Translations under genes and position numbers: made by a program
DNA from: an uncultured Oscillospiraceae bacterium
GTDB taxonomy: Bacteria; Bacillota; Clostridia; Oscillospirales; Oscillospiraceae
NCBI GenBank assembly: GCA_934668295.1
Contig: CAKUND010000076.1
Location: forward strand, 1 to 9,565
Direction: 5' to 3'
DNA: 9,565 nt
The notes under the pieces: generated by a model
Seen by the model: only the letters and a program-made list of their open reading frames with translations
What the model was told of the DNA's origin: nothing
The model's database searches: none
Shown here: one piece after another, positions 1-5,835 of the stretch
How the letters are laid out: each line of letters opens with the position of its first letter
How positions within the stretch are numbered: the first letter of the stretch is position 1

Positions 1-140
1 CCGCGCTCCCACTTGGAGACGGATTTATCGGAGTAATTGAGCTTGCGCGCAAGGTCCAGCTGGGTGTCCTTATGGGACTTGCGGTAAGCGGCAATGTTTT
101 TTGCGACGGTCCGACGCAGAGTCTGTTCATCCTGGAGCAT
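1..140 (-). CDS. XRE-family helix-turn-helix regulator, N-terminal fragment
   Basis: Only the first 46 codons lie in the window; the gene runs off the left edge. The minus-strand translation starts MLQDEQTLRRTVAKNIAAYR and continues through a canonical Cro/CI-type helix-turn-helix (TQLDLARKLNYSDKSVSKWER, about residues 27-46). The phrase DKSVSKWER is the recognition helix typical of clostridial XRE regulators. The start is the ATG at 140-138, chosen because AAAGGGGG (155-148) sits 7 nt upstream. Such proteins bind operator DNA as dimers, often repressing their own promoter. Whether the missing C-terminus is a membrane, tetratricopeptide or other domain cannot be seen. The likely promoter is at 326-354, giving a leader of about 180 nt. 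The family call is sure; the target genes are unknown. Confidence 0.85.
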   Translation of the reverse strand, partial: MLQDEQTLRRTVAKNIAAYRKSHKDTQLDLARKLNYSDKSVSKWER

Positions 141-182
141 AGGGACGCCCCCTTTCCAAAAAGCATTGGTATCACAGGAAAT

Positions 183-197
183 TCTACCGCCGGTAGA
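183..197. repeat. 15-bp inverted repeat in the XRE leader
   Basis: TCTACCG-c-CGGTAGA is a perfect odd palindrome with 7-bp arms. It lies 43 bp upstream of the XRE start codon, inside its presumed 5' leader. A TAGAAT hexamer on the minus strand (186-181) overlaps it but has no convincing -35 partner. It could be a second operator or an incidental hairpin; I cannot decide from sequence. Confidence 0.4.
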
Positions 198-310
198 GTG
201 TCGTTCTCCGACGGGTATCGCGCCTGTCCGCGCCGGTAGGGTGCATTTTGCGCGCTCCGGTGCTAGAATACAGATAGTTCGGAGGGCAGCCGACGGGCCG
301 CCGTCCGGGC

Positions 311-354
311 GATATACTGTTACATAGTATATCACTTTTTTTCATCCTGTGCAA
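311..354 (-). promoter_or_regulatory. Promoter with palindromic operator for the XRE gene
   Basis: On the minus strand TTGCAC (354-349) and TATACT (331-326) are separated by 17 nt, a good sigma-A promoter firing leftward with a start near 319. The -10 box lies inside a 23-bp perfect inverted repeat, GATATACT-gttacat-AGTATATC (311-333). A palindrome over the -10 of a regulator gene is the classic layout for autorepression; that role is inferred. Read on the plus strand, the same palindrome is followed by seven T (336-342), so it could also act as an AU-rich terminator hairpin. Confidence 0.55.
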
Positions 355-381
355 TGAGCATTTTCTGCGCGCTGCACGATA

Positions 382-420
382 CGCTCCCGGCATCTCACAC
401 ACCGTGCCGGGGGCGTTTTT
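382..420 (+). terminator. Intrinsic terminator, plus strand
   Basis: An 11-bp stem (382-392 with 405-415, one T-G wobble), a 12-nt loop and then five T (416-420) form a canonical Rho-independent terminator. No plus-strand gene precedes it in the window. It may insulate the ABC-F promoter, whose -35 starts 21 bp later, from read-through, or end a short untranslated RNA. The minus-strand reading has no T tract after the stem, so direction is fairly clear. Confidence 0.7.
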
Positions 421-440
421 CTGCGAATTTTTACCGGCGC

Positions 441-469
441 TTGCGTTTTTTCGCGCCCTATGGTAAGAT
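441..469 (+). promoter_or_regulatory. Sigma-A promoter of the ABC-F leader
   Basis: TTGCGT (441-446), a 17-nt spacer and TAAGAT (464-469) form a good vegetative promoter. Transcription should start near 476, which puts the leader-ORF ribosome site (485-493) almost at the 5' end of the RNA. That is the usual geometry for ribosome-mediated attenuators of antibiotic-resistance genes. Confidence 0.7.
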
Positions 470-502
470 AGAAACATAAAAATGAGAAGGGAGTTTGAGA
501 GC

Positions 503-523
503 ATGCGCATGATCTCCTGCTGA
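503..523 (+). CDS. Six-residue leader peptide upstream of the ABC-F gene
   Basis: The reading frame ATG CGC ATG ATC TCC TGC TGA encodes MRMISC. It is preceded by a strong Shine-Dalgarno, AGAAGGGAG (485-493), with a 9-nt spacer, which is better than chance for an untranslated leader. Very short leader ORFs of this kind precede many ABC-F resistance genes (vga, vmlR and the Listeria lmo0919 class); drug-stalled ribosomes on them change downstream RNA folding. The stop codon lies 7 nt before the first leader hairpin (530-578). Existence as a translated ORF is inferred from the ribosome site and position. Confidence 0.65.
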   Translation: MRMISC

Positions 524-529
524 AAGCTT

Positions 530-582
530 GGCACGATCGTAACAGTCCGGCGGTGAAGACCGTCTGGTTCGTTGTGCCTTTT
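530..582 (+). promoter_or_regulatory. First leader hairpin of the attenuator
   Basis: GGCAC (530-534) pairs with GTGCC (574-578), and a nested stem pairs GGCGGT (549-554) with ACCGTC (559-564) over a GAAG loop; the intervening bases pair imperfectly. TTTT follows (579-582). A ribosome held at the end of the six-codon leader ORF would cover the 5' foot of this stem. It could be a pause hairpin or a weak early terminator. Confidence 0.5.
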
Positions 583-657
583 CGCGGGAAATCTGCTTTG
601 TCTCTCAGCTTCCGTGCAGACCGTCTGCCCAATTGCGGCAGGCGCAGGATGCCCTTC

Positions 658-691
658 GGCTGTGGGAGCGTTTCCCGCAGCCAATTTTTTT
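658..691 (+). terminator. Attenuator terminator ahead of the ABC-F gene
   Basis: A 10-bp stem (658-667 with 673-682, one T-G wobble), a 5-nt loop GCGTT, then AA and seven T (685-691) make a textbook intrinsic terminator. It ends 16 bp before the ABC-F Shine-Dalgarno, so unless it is disrupted no message for the resistance gene is made. A competing antiterminator is visible: GCTTCC (608-613) is complementary to GGGAGC (664-669, one wobble), with weaker pairing extending to 619 and 660. The terminator itself is seen directly; the switching is inferred. Confidence 0.85.
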
Positions 692-720
692 GATCGATCG
701 ATTGATTGGAGGGCATACCG

Positions 721-2217
721 ATGGCATTGATCCAAATTACAGACCTGACCTTTGCATATCCCGGCAGCTTTGACAATGTATTTGAGCATGTCAGCTTCCA
801 GTTTGACACCGATTGGCGGCTCGGCCTGACGGGCCGCAACGGACGCGGCAAAACAACGCTCCTGCGGCTTTTGCAGGGGCAGTATTCTCATCAGGGCACG
901 ATCACATCCCCCGGCGGATTCGAATATTTCCCGTACCCGATCCCCGACGCATCGCTCACGCCGCTGGAGCTGCTGGAGCGCAGCTTCCCGGATGTGCCGG
1001 AATGGCGCTTCCGGCGGGAGCTGGCCCCGCTTGCGGTCGCGGAGGACGCGCTGTACCGCCCGTTTTCCACGCTCTCCGGCGGCGAACAGGCGAAGCTTCT
1101 GCTGGCGCTGCTGTTCGCGCGGGAAGGACGGTATCTGCTCATCGATGAGCCGACGAATCATCTGGACGAGACGGGCCGCGCGCTCGTCAGCCGGTATCTG
1201 GCGAAAAAGTCCGGTTTTCTGCTCGTCTCGCATGACCGCGCGTTTTTAGACGGCTGCGTCGATCATATCCTATCCATAGGCCGCAGCAGCATCGAGGTGC
1301 AGCGGGGCAATTTTTCCTCATGGTATGAAAATAAGCAGCGGCAGGACGCGTTTGAACTGGCGCAGAATGCACAGCTGAAAAAAGAAATCGGCCGCCTGAA
1401 ACAGGCCGCGCGGCAGTCGCGCGCGTGGGCGGACAAGGCTGAAAACACGAAGATCGGCCCGCACTCGGCCAAGGTGACGGGCGAAGCCGACGCCATGGGT
1501 GGCCGGGCCTACATCGGCGAGCAGTCGCGCCGCATGCAGCAGCGGCGCAAGAATCTCGAACGGCGGCAGAACGCCGCCATCGAGGAAAAATCGGCGCTGT
1601 TAAAAAACATTGAGCAGGCCGCGCCCCTGAAGCTGCACCAGCTTCCGTATCACGCAAGCCGGCTGGCGCTTCTGCGGGACGTCTCGGTGTGCTACGGCGG
1701 CGCGCCCGTCTTCAGCGGCGTGAGCTTTTCCGTGGAGCAGGGCGACCGGCTCGCGCTGCGCGGCGCGAACGGCACCGGGAAGACGAGCCTTCTGCGCCTG
1801 CTGTGCGGCGAGGACGTGCCGTACACCGGGACGGCGGAGCTCGGCACACGGCTGCAGATCTCCTATGTGCAGCAGGATCCGTCCGGCCTGCGGGGCGATC
1901 TTTCCGCCTATGCTGCGCAGCATGGGCTGGACGAAAGTCTTTTTAAGGCGATCTTGCGGAAGCTGGACTTTGCGCGGGTGCAGTTTGAAAAGGACATGGC
2001 GGACTTCTCTGCCGGGCAGAAGAAAAAGGTGCTGCTGGCACGGAGCCTGTGCGAGCCGTCGCACCTGCTCGTCTGGGACGAACCGCTCAATTATGTGGAC
2101 GTGCTCTCACGCATTCAGCTGGAGGAGCTGCTGCTGGACTTCCGGCCGACGATCGTATTCGTCGAGCACGACCGCGTGTTCTGCGAACGCGTCGCAACGA
2201 AAACCGTGCTGCTCTGA
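721..2217 (+). CDS. ABC-F ribosome protection ATPase, Lsa/CplR-like
   Basis: 498 residues, the same size as Lsa-type proteins, with two ABC ATPase domains and no membrane segment. Domain 1 has Walker A GRNGRGKT (38-45), signature LSGGE (118-122), Walker B YLLIDEP (138-144) and the switch histidine in SHDRAF. A long charged helical linker (about 190-310) is the antibiotic-resistance arm that enters the ribosomal E site toward the peptidyl transferase centre. Domain 2 has GANGTGKT (348-355), FSAGQ (429-433), LLVWDEPLNYVD (449-460) and EHDR. The opening (DLTFAYPGSFDNVF) and FSAGQKKK / WDEPLNYVD are characteristic of the Lsa group, which dislodges lincosamides, streptogramin A and pleuromutilins from the 50S subunit. 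The start is ATG 721, with GGAGGG (708-713) 7 nt upstream; a TTG at 706 overlaps that site and is rejected. Regulation is through the attenuator at 441-691. The family is sure; the exact drug range and subfamily are inferred. Confidence 0.93.
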   Translation: MALIQITDLTFAYPGSFDNVFEHVSFQFDTDWRLGLTGRNGRGKTTLLRLLQGQYSHQGTITSPGGFEYFPYPIPDASLTPLELLERSFPDVPEWRFRRELAPLAVAEDALYRPFSTLSGGEQAKLLLALLFAREGRYLLIDEPTNHLDETGRALVSRYLAKKSGFLLVSHDRAFLDGCVDHILSIGRSSIEVQRGNFSSWYENKQRQDAFELAQNAQLKKEIGRLKQAARQSRAWADKAENTKIGPHSAKVTGEADAMGGRAYIGEQSRRMQQRRKNLERRQNAAIEEKSALLKNIEQAAPLKLHQLPYHASRLALLRDVSVCYGGAPVFSGVSFSVEQGDRLALRGANGTGKTSLLRLLCGEDVPYTGTAELGTRLQISYVQQDPSGLRGDLSAYAAQHGLDESLFKAILRKLDFARVQFEKDMADFSAGQKKKVLLARSLCEPSHLLVWDEPLNYVDVLSRIQLEELLLDFRPTIVFVEHDRVFCERVATKTVLL

Positions 2218-2221
2218 CGGC

Positions 2222-2250
2222 TTGACGTTTTGCATGCAGCCGGATACAAT
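2222..2250 (+). promoter_or_regulatory. Sigma-A promoter for the DUF2284 gene
   Basis: TTGACG (2222-2227), a 17-nt spacer and TACAAT (2245-2250) match the vegetative consensus closely. It begins 4 bp after the ABC-F stop codon, so the DUF2284 gene can be expressed independently of the attenuated resistance gene. No terminator separates the two genes, so read-through after induction is also possible. Confidence 0.75.
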
Positions 2251-2282
2251 ACAGAGAAGAAACAGAAACGGAGGGAGCCGGA

Positions 2283-2813
2283 ATGGACAAGCAGGCCGTC
2301 GAGCAGCAGCTGTGCCAGCTGCCGGTCAGCCAGTACGCATGGATCGACCCGCGTGAAATTGAATTTTCTGACCGTGTCCGCTACGTCTGCGAGCATGAAT
2401 GTCCGATGTACGGGACAAGCTGGGCCTGTCCGCCGGCGGTCGGCACGGTCGAGGCCTGCCGAGAGCGGGTGCTGCTATATCCGGGCGCGCTGGTCTTTAC
2501 CTCGCTGGCCGAGGTCAGCGACATCGCGGACATGGCCGCGACGCTCGCCACGCGGGCTCCGCACGAGGCGCTCACGCGGCAGGTGCGGGACATTCTGCTG
2601 CAATACTCCCCCGACGTGCTGACGCTCTCCACGGAGTCCTGCGCCATCTGCCCGAAATGCGCCTACCCGGACGCGCCCTGCCGCCACCCGGACAGGATGT
2701 TCCCGTGCGTCGAAAGCTACGGCATCGTCGCGACCGCACTGGCCGAGCAGAACGGGATCGAATTCTATAACGGCAATCTTGTGACGTGGTTCTCCGTGTT
2801 GTGTTATCGGTGA
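2283..2813 (+). CDS. DUF2284-type Cys-rich predicted metal-binding protein
   Basis: 176 residues, cytosolic, without signal peptide or membrane segment. Two cysteine groups are visible. The first is C36, C40 and C49 in the region CEHECPMYGTSWACPP; the second is C120, C123, C126, C133 and C142 (C-x2-C-x2-C-x6-C-x8-C), with a last cysteine at C174. The pairing of a CPMYG...CPP motif with a CxxCxxC cluster is what defines this family of predicted metal-binding, possibly Fe-S, proteins found widely in anaerobes. No reaction is established, and I do not assign one. The start ATG is preceded by GGAGGGAG (2270-2277). It follows the ABC-F gene in the same direction with its own promoter; a link to resistance is not implied. 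Family call good, function unknown. Confidence 0.8.
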   Translation: MDKQAVEQQLCQLPVSQYAWIDPREIEFSDRVRYVCEHECPMYGTSWACPPAVGTVEACRERVLLYPGALVFTSLAEVSDIADMAATLATRAPHEALTRQVRDILLQYSPDVLTLSTESCAICPKCAYPDAPCRHPDRMFPCVESYGIVATALAEQNGIEFYNGNLVTWFSVLCYR

Positions 2814-2823
2814 AAACAAAGAC

Positions 2824-2856
2824 GCCCCTTGTCATGCGCACTGCATGACAAGGGGC
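2824..2856. terminator. 14-bp-stem hairpin between convergent genes, likely terminator
   Basis: GCCCCTTGTCATGC (2824-2837) and GCATGACAAGGGGC (2843-2856) are perfect inverted arms around a 5-nt loop, 10 bp after the DUF2284 stop. On the minus strand the stem is followed by CTTTGTTTT, so it fits best as a terminator for leftward transcripts such as mnmG-tatD. On the plus strand there is no proper T tract, so termination of the DUF2284 message would be weaker. Confidence 0.65.
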
Positions 2857-3115
2857 TCGTTCCGTCGAGGCCGTTTCCGATGCGCCTCCGGCGGCCCCAT
2901 CTTTTCTCTTGCAAGAGAAAAGATGGGGGAGAAAAGAGTGCTTGGACGCGGTTGGTGCCTGCTGCGGAGCAGCCTGATGAGGGCTGAACGCAGCCGCGTT
3001 TTGCCGGGCAGCCAGAGTCCCGCCCAACTACATTTGAATTCCTGCGGTTCTCACGCAAAACGAGCAGCCTATGGCCTGAAGTCGATGACATTGCGGTAAA
3101 GGGAGCCTTTGGCGG
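2857..3115. repeat. Gene-free structured stretch, probable dispersed intergenic repeat
   Basis: No supported gene is present between the DUF2284 hairpin and the tatD stop. The stretch holds a 34-bp perfect palindrome (2895-2928), a small hairpin GCTGC-gga-GCAGC (2961-2973), longer-range complementarity ACGCGG (2946-2951) with CCGCGT (2994-2999), and near-identical 12-mers at both ends: GCCTCCGGCGGC (2884-2895) and GCCTTTGGCGGC (3105-3116). The reading frames it opens have the low-complexity look of spurious proteins made by multicopy repeats, and it resembles from memory repeats scattered in Oscillospiraceae genomes. Copy number cannot be tested here, and the exact ends are guesses. Confidence 0.5.
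2895..2928. repeat. 34-bp perfect palindrome
   Basis: The left arm CCCCATCTTTTCTCTTG (2895-2911) is followed immediately by its exact reverse complement (2912-2928), with no spacer. Either strand would give an RNA hairpin of about 15 bp with a minimal loop. No T tract follows in either direction, so it is not a classical terminator. It may be a protein-binding site, a repeat core or an RNA-processing signal. Confidence 0.8.
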
Positions 3116-3874
3116 CTAGATCCGGAACAGCCGTCTTGCATTCTCTGCCGTTACGGCGGCGACTTCCTCTGCGGAGATGCCGCGGAGCTCCGCGATTTTT
3201 TTGGCCACGAGCGGCACGAGGCTCGGGTCGTTGCGGCGGCCCCTGAATGGCTCCGGGGCCATATAGGGGCAGTCTGTTTCGATGAGAATGCGATCGAGCG
3301 GAATTTTTTCCGCGACCTCGACTGCCTTACGCGCGTTTTTGAACGTCACGACACCGGTAAAGCCGATGTACCAGCCGCGCTTTACCAGCTCCTTCGCCAT
3401 TTCATAGCTGCCGGAAAAGCAGTGGAACACGCCGGTCACGTCCGGGAAGTCGCTGAGAATACGCAGTCCGTCCTCATGCGCCTCGCGCTCGTGGATCACG
3501 ACGGGCAGAGAAAGCGCCTGTGCAAGCTCCAGCTGCATGCGGAAGGCCCGCTGCTGCACGTCCCGCGGAGGATCTTCATAGTGATAATCCAGGCCGATCT
3601 CGCCGATGGCCTTCACGCGTGGATCTTTGCACAGCGCGCGGTATTCCCCGATCCGTGCCTCATCCACCTGTTCCGCGTCATCCGGATGGCTGCCGACGGC
3701 GGCCCAGATCCAATTGTATTGATTGGCCAGCTCGACCGCGTGATAGGACGACGGGCCGTCGAAGCCGATCTCCATCATGCCGGTGACGTCCGCTGCGCGC
3801 ATTTTTTCCACAATATTCGCAAAATCCTGTGCAAAGCAGTCCTCGCCCAGATGGGCGTGAGAATCAAAATACAT
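3116..3874 (-). CDS. tatD: TatD-family metal-dependent hydrolase (DNase)
   Basis: 252 residues, a normal length for this TIM-barrel family. All expected metal ligands are visible: H6 and H8 in FDSHAHL, E92 in GEIGLDYH, H128 in VIHERE, H151 in HCFSG and D201 in TDCPYMAPEPFRG. TatD enzymes are cytosolic metal-dependent nucleases with 3'-5' exonuclease activity, linked in various bacteria to DNA repair and nucleic acid turnover; the physiological substrate of this clostridial member is not known. Its start codon lies 3 bp after the mnmG stop and its ribosome site AAGGAG lies inside the last codons of mnmG, so the two are co-transcribed and probably translationally coupled. Transcripts likely end at the hairpin 2824-2856. 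The paralogue YcfH has the same motifs, so the symbol is approximate. Confidence 0.92.
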   Translation of the reverse strand: MYFDSHAHLGEDCFAQDFANIVEKMRAADVTGMMEIGFDGPSSYHAVELANQYNWIWAAVGSHPDDAEQVDEARIGEYRALCKDPRVKAIGEIGLDYHYEDPPRDVQQRAFRMQLELAQALSLPVVIHEREAHEDGLRILSDFPDVTGVFHCFSGSYEMAKELVKRGWYIGFTGVVTFKNARKAVEVAEKIPLDRILIETDCPYMAPEPFRGRRNDPSLVPLVAKKIAELRGISAEEVAAVTAENARRLFRI

Positions 3875-3877
3875 GGC

Positions 3878-5749
3878 TTACTCCTTATTTTGCTCCAGCC
3901 AGATCAGCAGCACCGCGATATCCGCAGGCGACACGCCCGAAATGCGGCTGGCCTGTCCGACGGACAGGGGGCGGATTTCGCTCAGCTTCTGCCGCGCCTC
4001 GACGCGCAGGCCCTGAATGGACAGATAATCGATCGAGTTTGGCAGGAGCCTGCCTTCCTCGCGGGCAAATTCCTCGACCTGCTTCTGCTGACGGGCGATA
4101 TAGCCCGCATATTTCATGCGGATCTCGACGGCCTCGCGGATGACGGGCGGCAGATCGGGCCGCTCCGGGTCGAAGGGTGCCAGATCGTCATAGCCCAGCT
4201 GCGGCCTGCGCACCAGATCGGCAAGACGTGCCGAGCCCTCGACCGGCGCGGTATCATGCGCGCGGAGCATGTCGTTCAGCGCTTCGCTTTCGGCCACGCC
4301 CGTGGCCTCCAGCCGCCGGATCTCCTGCGCGACCGCGCGGTATTTTTCCTGCACGGCGGCATCCTGTGCGTCCGATACAAGGCCGATGCGGTGCCCGATG
4401 GGGCTTAGCCGCTCGTCGGCGTTGTCCTGCCGGTGCAGAAGCCGGTATTCCGAGCGCGAGGTCATGATGCGGTAGGGCTCATTCGTGCCCTTGGTGACCA
4501 GATCGTCGATGAGCGTACCGATATAGCCGTCGGGGCGCGTTAAAACCATCGGCTCCTCGCCTTTTATCTTGAGCGCCGCGTTCACGCCCGCGACGAAGCC
4601 CTGCACGGCGGCCTCCTCATAGCCGGACGAGCCGTTGAACTGCCCCGCGCCGTAAAGGCCGGGGATCTTCTTGCTTTCGAGCGTCGGCAGAAGCTCGGTC
4701 GGATCGATGCAGGCGTATTCGATCGCGTAGGCCGGGCGCATCATTTCCGCGTGCTCCAGTCCCCGGATGGAGTGGAGCATGTCGAGCTGCACGTCCTCCG
4801 GGAGCGAGGACGAGAGGCCCTGGATATATAATTCATCCGTATACAGCCCGCACGGCTCAATGAACAGCTGGTGCCGGGGCTTGTCCGGGAAGCGGTCGAT
4901 CTTCGTCTCGATGGACGGGCAGTAGCGCGGGCCGACGGATTCGATCATGCCGTTAAACAGCGGCGACCGGTCATGGTTGGCCTTGATGATCTCGTGCGTT
5001 TTTTCGTTCGTATAGGTCAGATAGCAGACCGCCTTGTTTTCCGGCGGCGTTTTGGTCGAAAACGAGAAGGGGACAGGGTGCTCGTCTCCCGGCTGCAGCT
5101 CCATCTGCGTCACGTCGACCGAGCGCCGGTTCACGCGCGGCGGCGTGCCGGTCTTGAACCGGCGCATGCGAAGGCCGAGGGAGGCCAGCTGCTCCGCAAG
5201 GCCGATGCCGGCCTGCATGCCGTCCGGGCCGGAGGAATAGGCGCAGTCGCCGGTAATGACGCGCGCGTCCAGATACGTGCCGGAGGCGATAACGCAGGCT
5301 TTGACGGAGTAGACCGCGCCGAGGCGCGTGACGACGGCAGACACGCGGCCGTCCGTCAGACGAAGCTCCGTGATCATGGCCTGCTTGAGATCGAGCCGCT
5401 CCTGCCGTTCGAGCGTGCGCTTCATATCCTCCTGATAGCGCCTCCGGTCGGCCTGCGCGCGGAGGGAATGGACGGCGGGGCCCTTGCCGAGATTCAGCAT
5501 GCGGTACTGGATGCACGAGCGGTCAGCGGCCTTTGCCATTTCTCCGCCCAGCGCGTCAAGCTCCCGCACCAGATGGCCCTTGCCCGTGCCACCGATGGCG
5601 GGGTTGCAGGGCATGTTGCCGACGGCGTCCAGATTGATCGTAAACACGACGGTCCTCAGTCCCATCCGCGCGCAGGCAAGCCCGGCCTCAATGCCGGCGT
5701 GGCCCGCGCCGATGACGGCAACATCATAGGCTCCAGCGTGAAATTCCAT
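3878..5749 (-). CDS. mnmG: tRNA uridine-34 5-carboxymethylaminomethyl modification enzyme MnmG
   Basis: 623 residues, full length. MnmG (GidA) is the FAD- and NADH-dependent partner of the GTPase MnmE; together they build the 5-carboxymethylaminomethyl group on wobble uridine 34 of tRNAs reading NNA/NNG codons. Visible features are the Rossmann FAD motif GAGHAG (14-19), the cysteine C48 in [11 protein letters not shown], the family signature [15 protein letters not shown] (273-287) with C277, [21 protein letters not shown] (364-384), and the C-terminal helical tRNA/MnmE-binding region (KYAGYIARQ 546-554, then [16 protein letters not shown] 596-611). The start at 5749 is supported by GGAGGGAG (5761-5754). 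mnmE and rsmG, frequent neighbours, are absent here; tatD follows directly. I see no clear promoter in the 86 bp upstream. Confidence 0.97.
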   Translation of the reverse strand: MEFHAGAYDVAVIGAGHAGIEAGLACARMGLRTVVFTINLDAVGNMPCNPAIGGTGKGHLVRELDALGGEMAKAADRSCIQYRMLNLGKGPAVHSLRAQADRRRYQEDMKRTLERQERLDLKQAMITELRLTDGRVSAVVTRLGAVYSVKACVIASGTYLDARVITGDCAYSSGPDGMQAGIGLAEQLASLGLRMRRFKTGTPPRVNRRSVDVTQMELQPGDEHPVPFSFSTKTPPENKAVCYLTYTNEKTHEIIKANHDRSPLFNGMIESVGPRYCPSIETKIDRFPDKPRHQLFIEPCGLYTDELYIQGLSSSLPEDVQLDMLHSIRGLEHAEMMRPAYAIEYACIDPTELLPTLESKKIPGLYGAGQFNGSSGYEEAAVQGFVAGVNAALKIKGEEPMVLTRPDGYIGTLIDDLVTKGTNEPYRIMTSRSEYRLLHRQDNADERLSPIGHRIGLVSDAQDAAVQEKYRAVAQEIRRLEATGVAESEALNDMLRAHDTAPVEGSARLADLVRRPQLGYDDLAPFDPERPDLPPVIREAVEIRMKYAGYIARQQKQVEEFAREEGRLLPNSIDYLSIQGLRVEARQKLSEIRPLSVGQASRISGVSPADIAVLLIWLEQNKE

Positions 5750-5787
5750 GGTACTCCCTCCAATCGGTGCAGTGCATTTGTTTCCGG

Positions 5788-5828
5788 AAAAGCAAAAGCA
5801 GGGAAGGCCCGGCCTTCCCTGCTTTTGC
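5788..5828 (-). terminator. Terminator of the DUF362 gene
   Basis: A 37-bp palindrome with a single central base (18-bp arms, 5792-5809 and 5811-5828) starts 7 bp after the DUF362 stop. On the minus strand it ends in TGCTTTTGC and is followed by TTTT (5791-5788). This is a very strong intrinsic terminator. It separates DUF362 from mnmG, although mnmG then lacks an obvious promoter of its own. Confidence 0.8.
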
Positions 5829-5835
5829 GCGTGGT

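Noticed and set aside
706..720. TTG at 706 as start of the ABC-F protein
   Set aside because: It overlaps the GGAGGG ribosome site that is ideally spaced for ATG 721, and the Lsa-type N-terminus begins at the ATG.
184..1233. 349-codon open frame on the minus strand across the leader and the start of the ABC-F gene
   Set aside because: It is antisense to the clear ABC-F gene and its leader, has Arg/Gln/Ala-rich low-complexity translation and no family motif. Long antisense frames are expected at this GC content.
721..2813. ABC-F plus DUF2284 as a two-component resistance system
   Set aside because: The only link is adjacency; DUF2284 has its own promoter, and an unrelated neighbour is the simpler reading.
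2804..3091. 95-codon minus-strand frame in the convergent region
   Set aside because: It lies wholly in hairpin-rich repeat DNA, has no ribosome site and reads through both inverted repeats; most likely a spurious product of the repeat.
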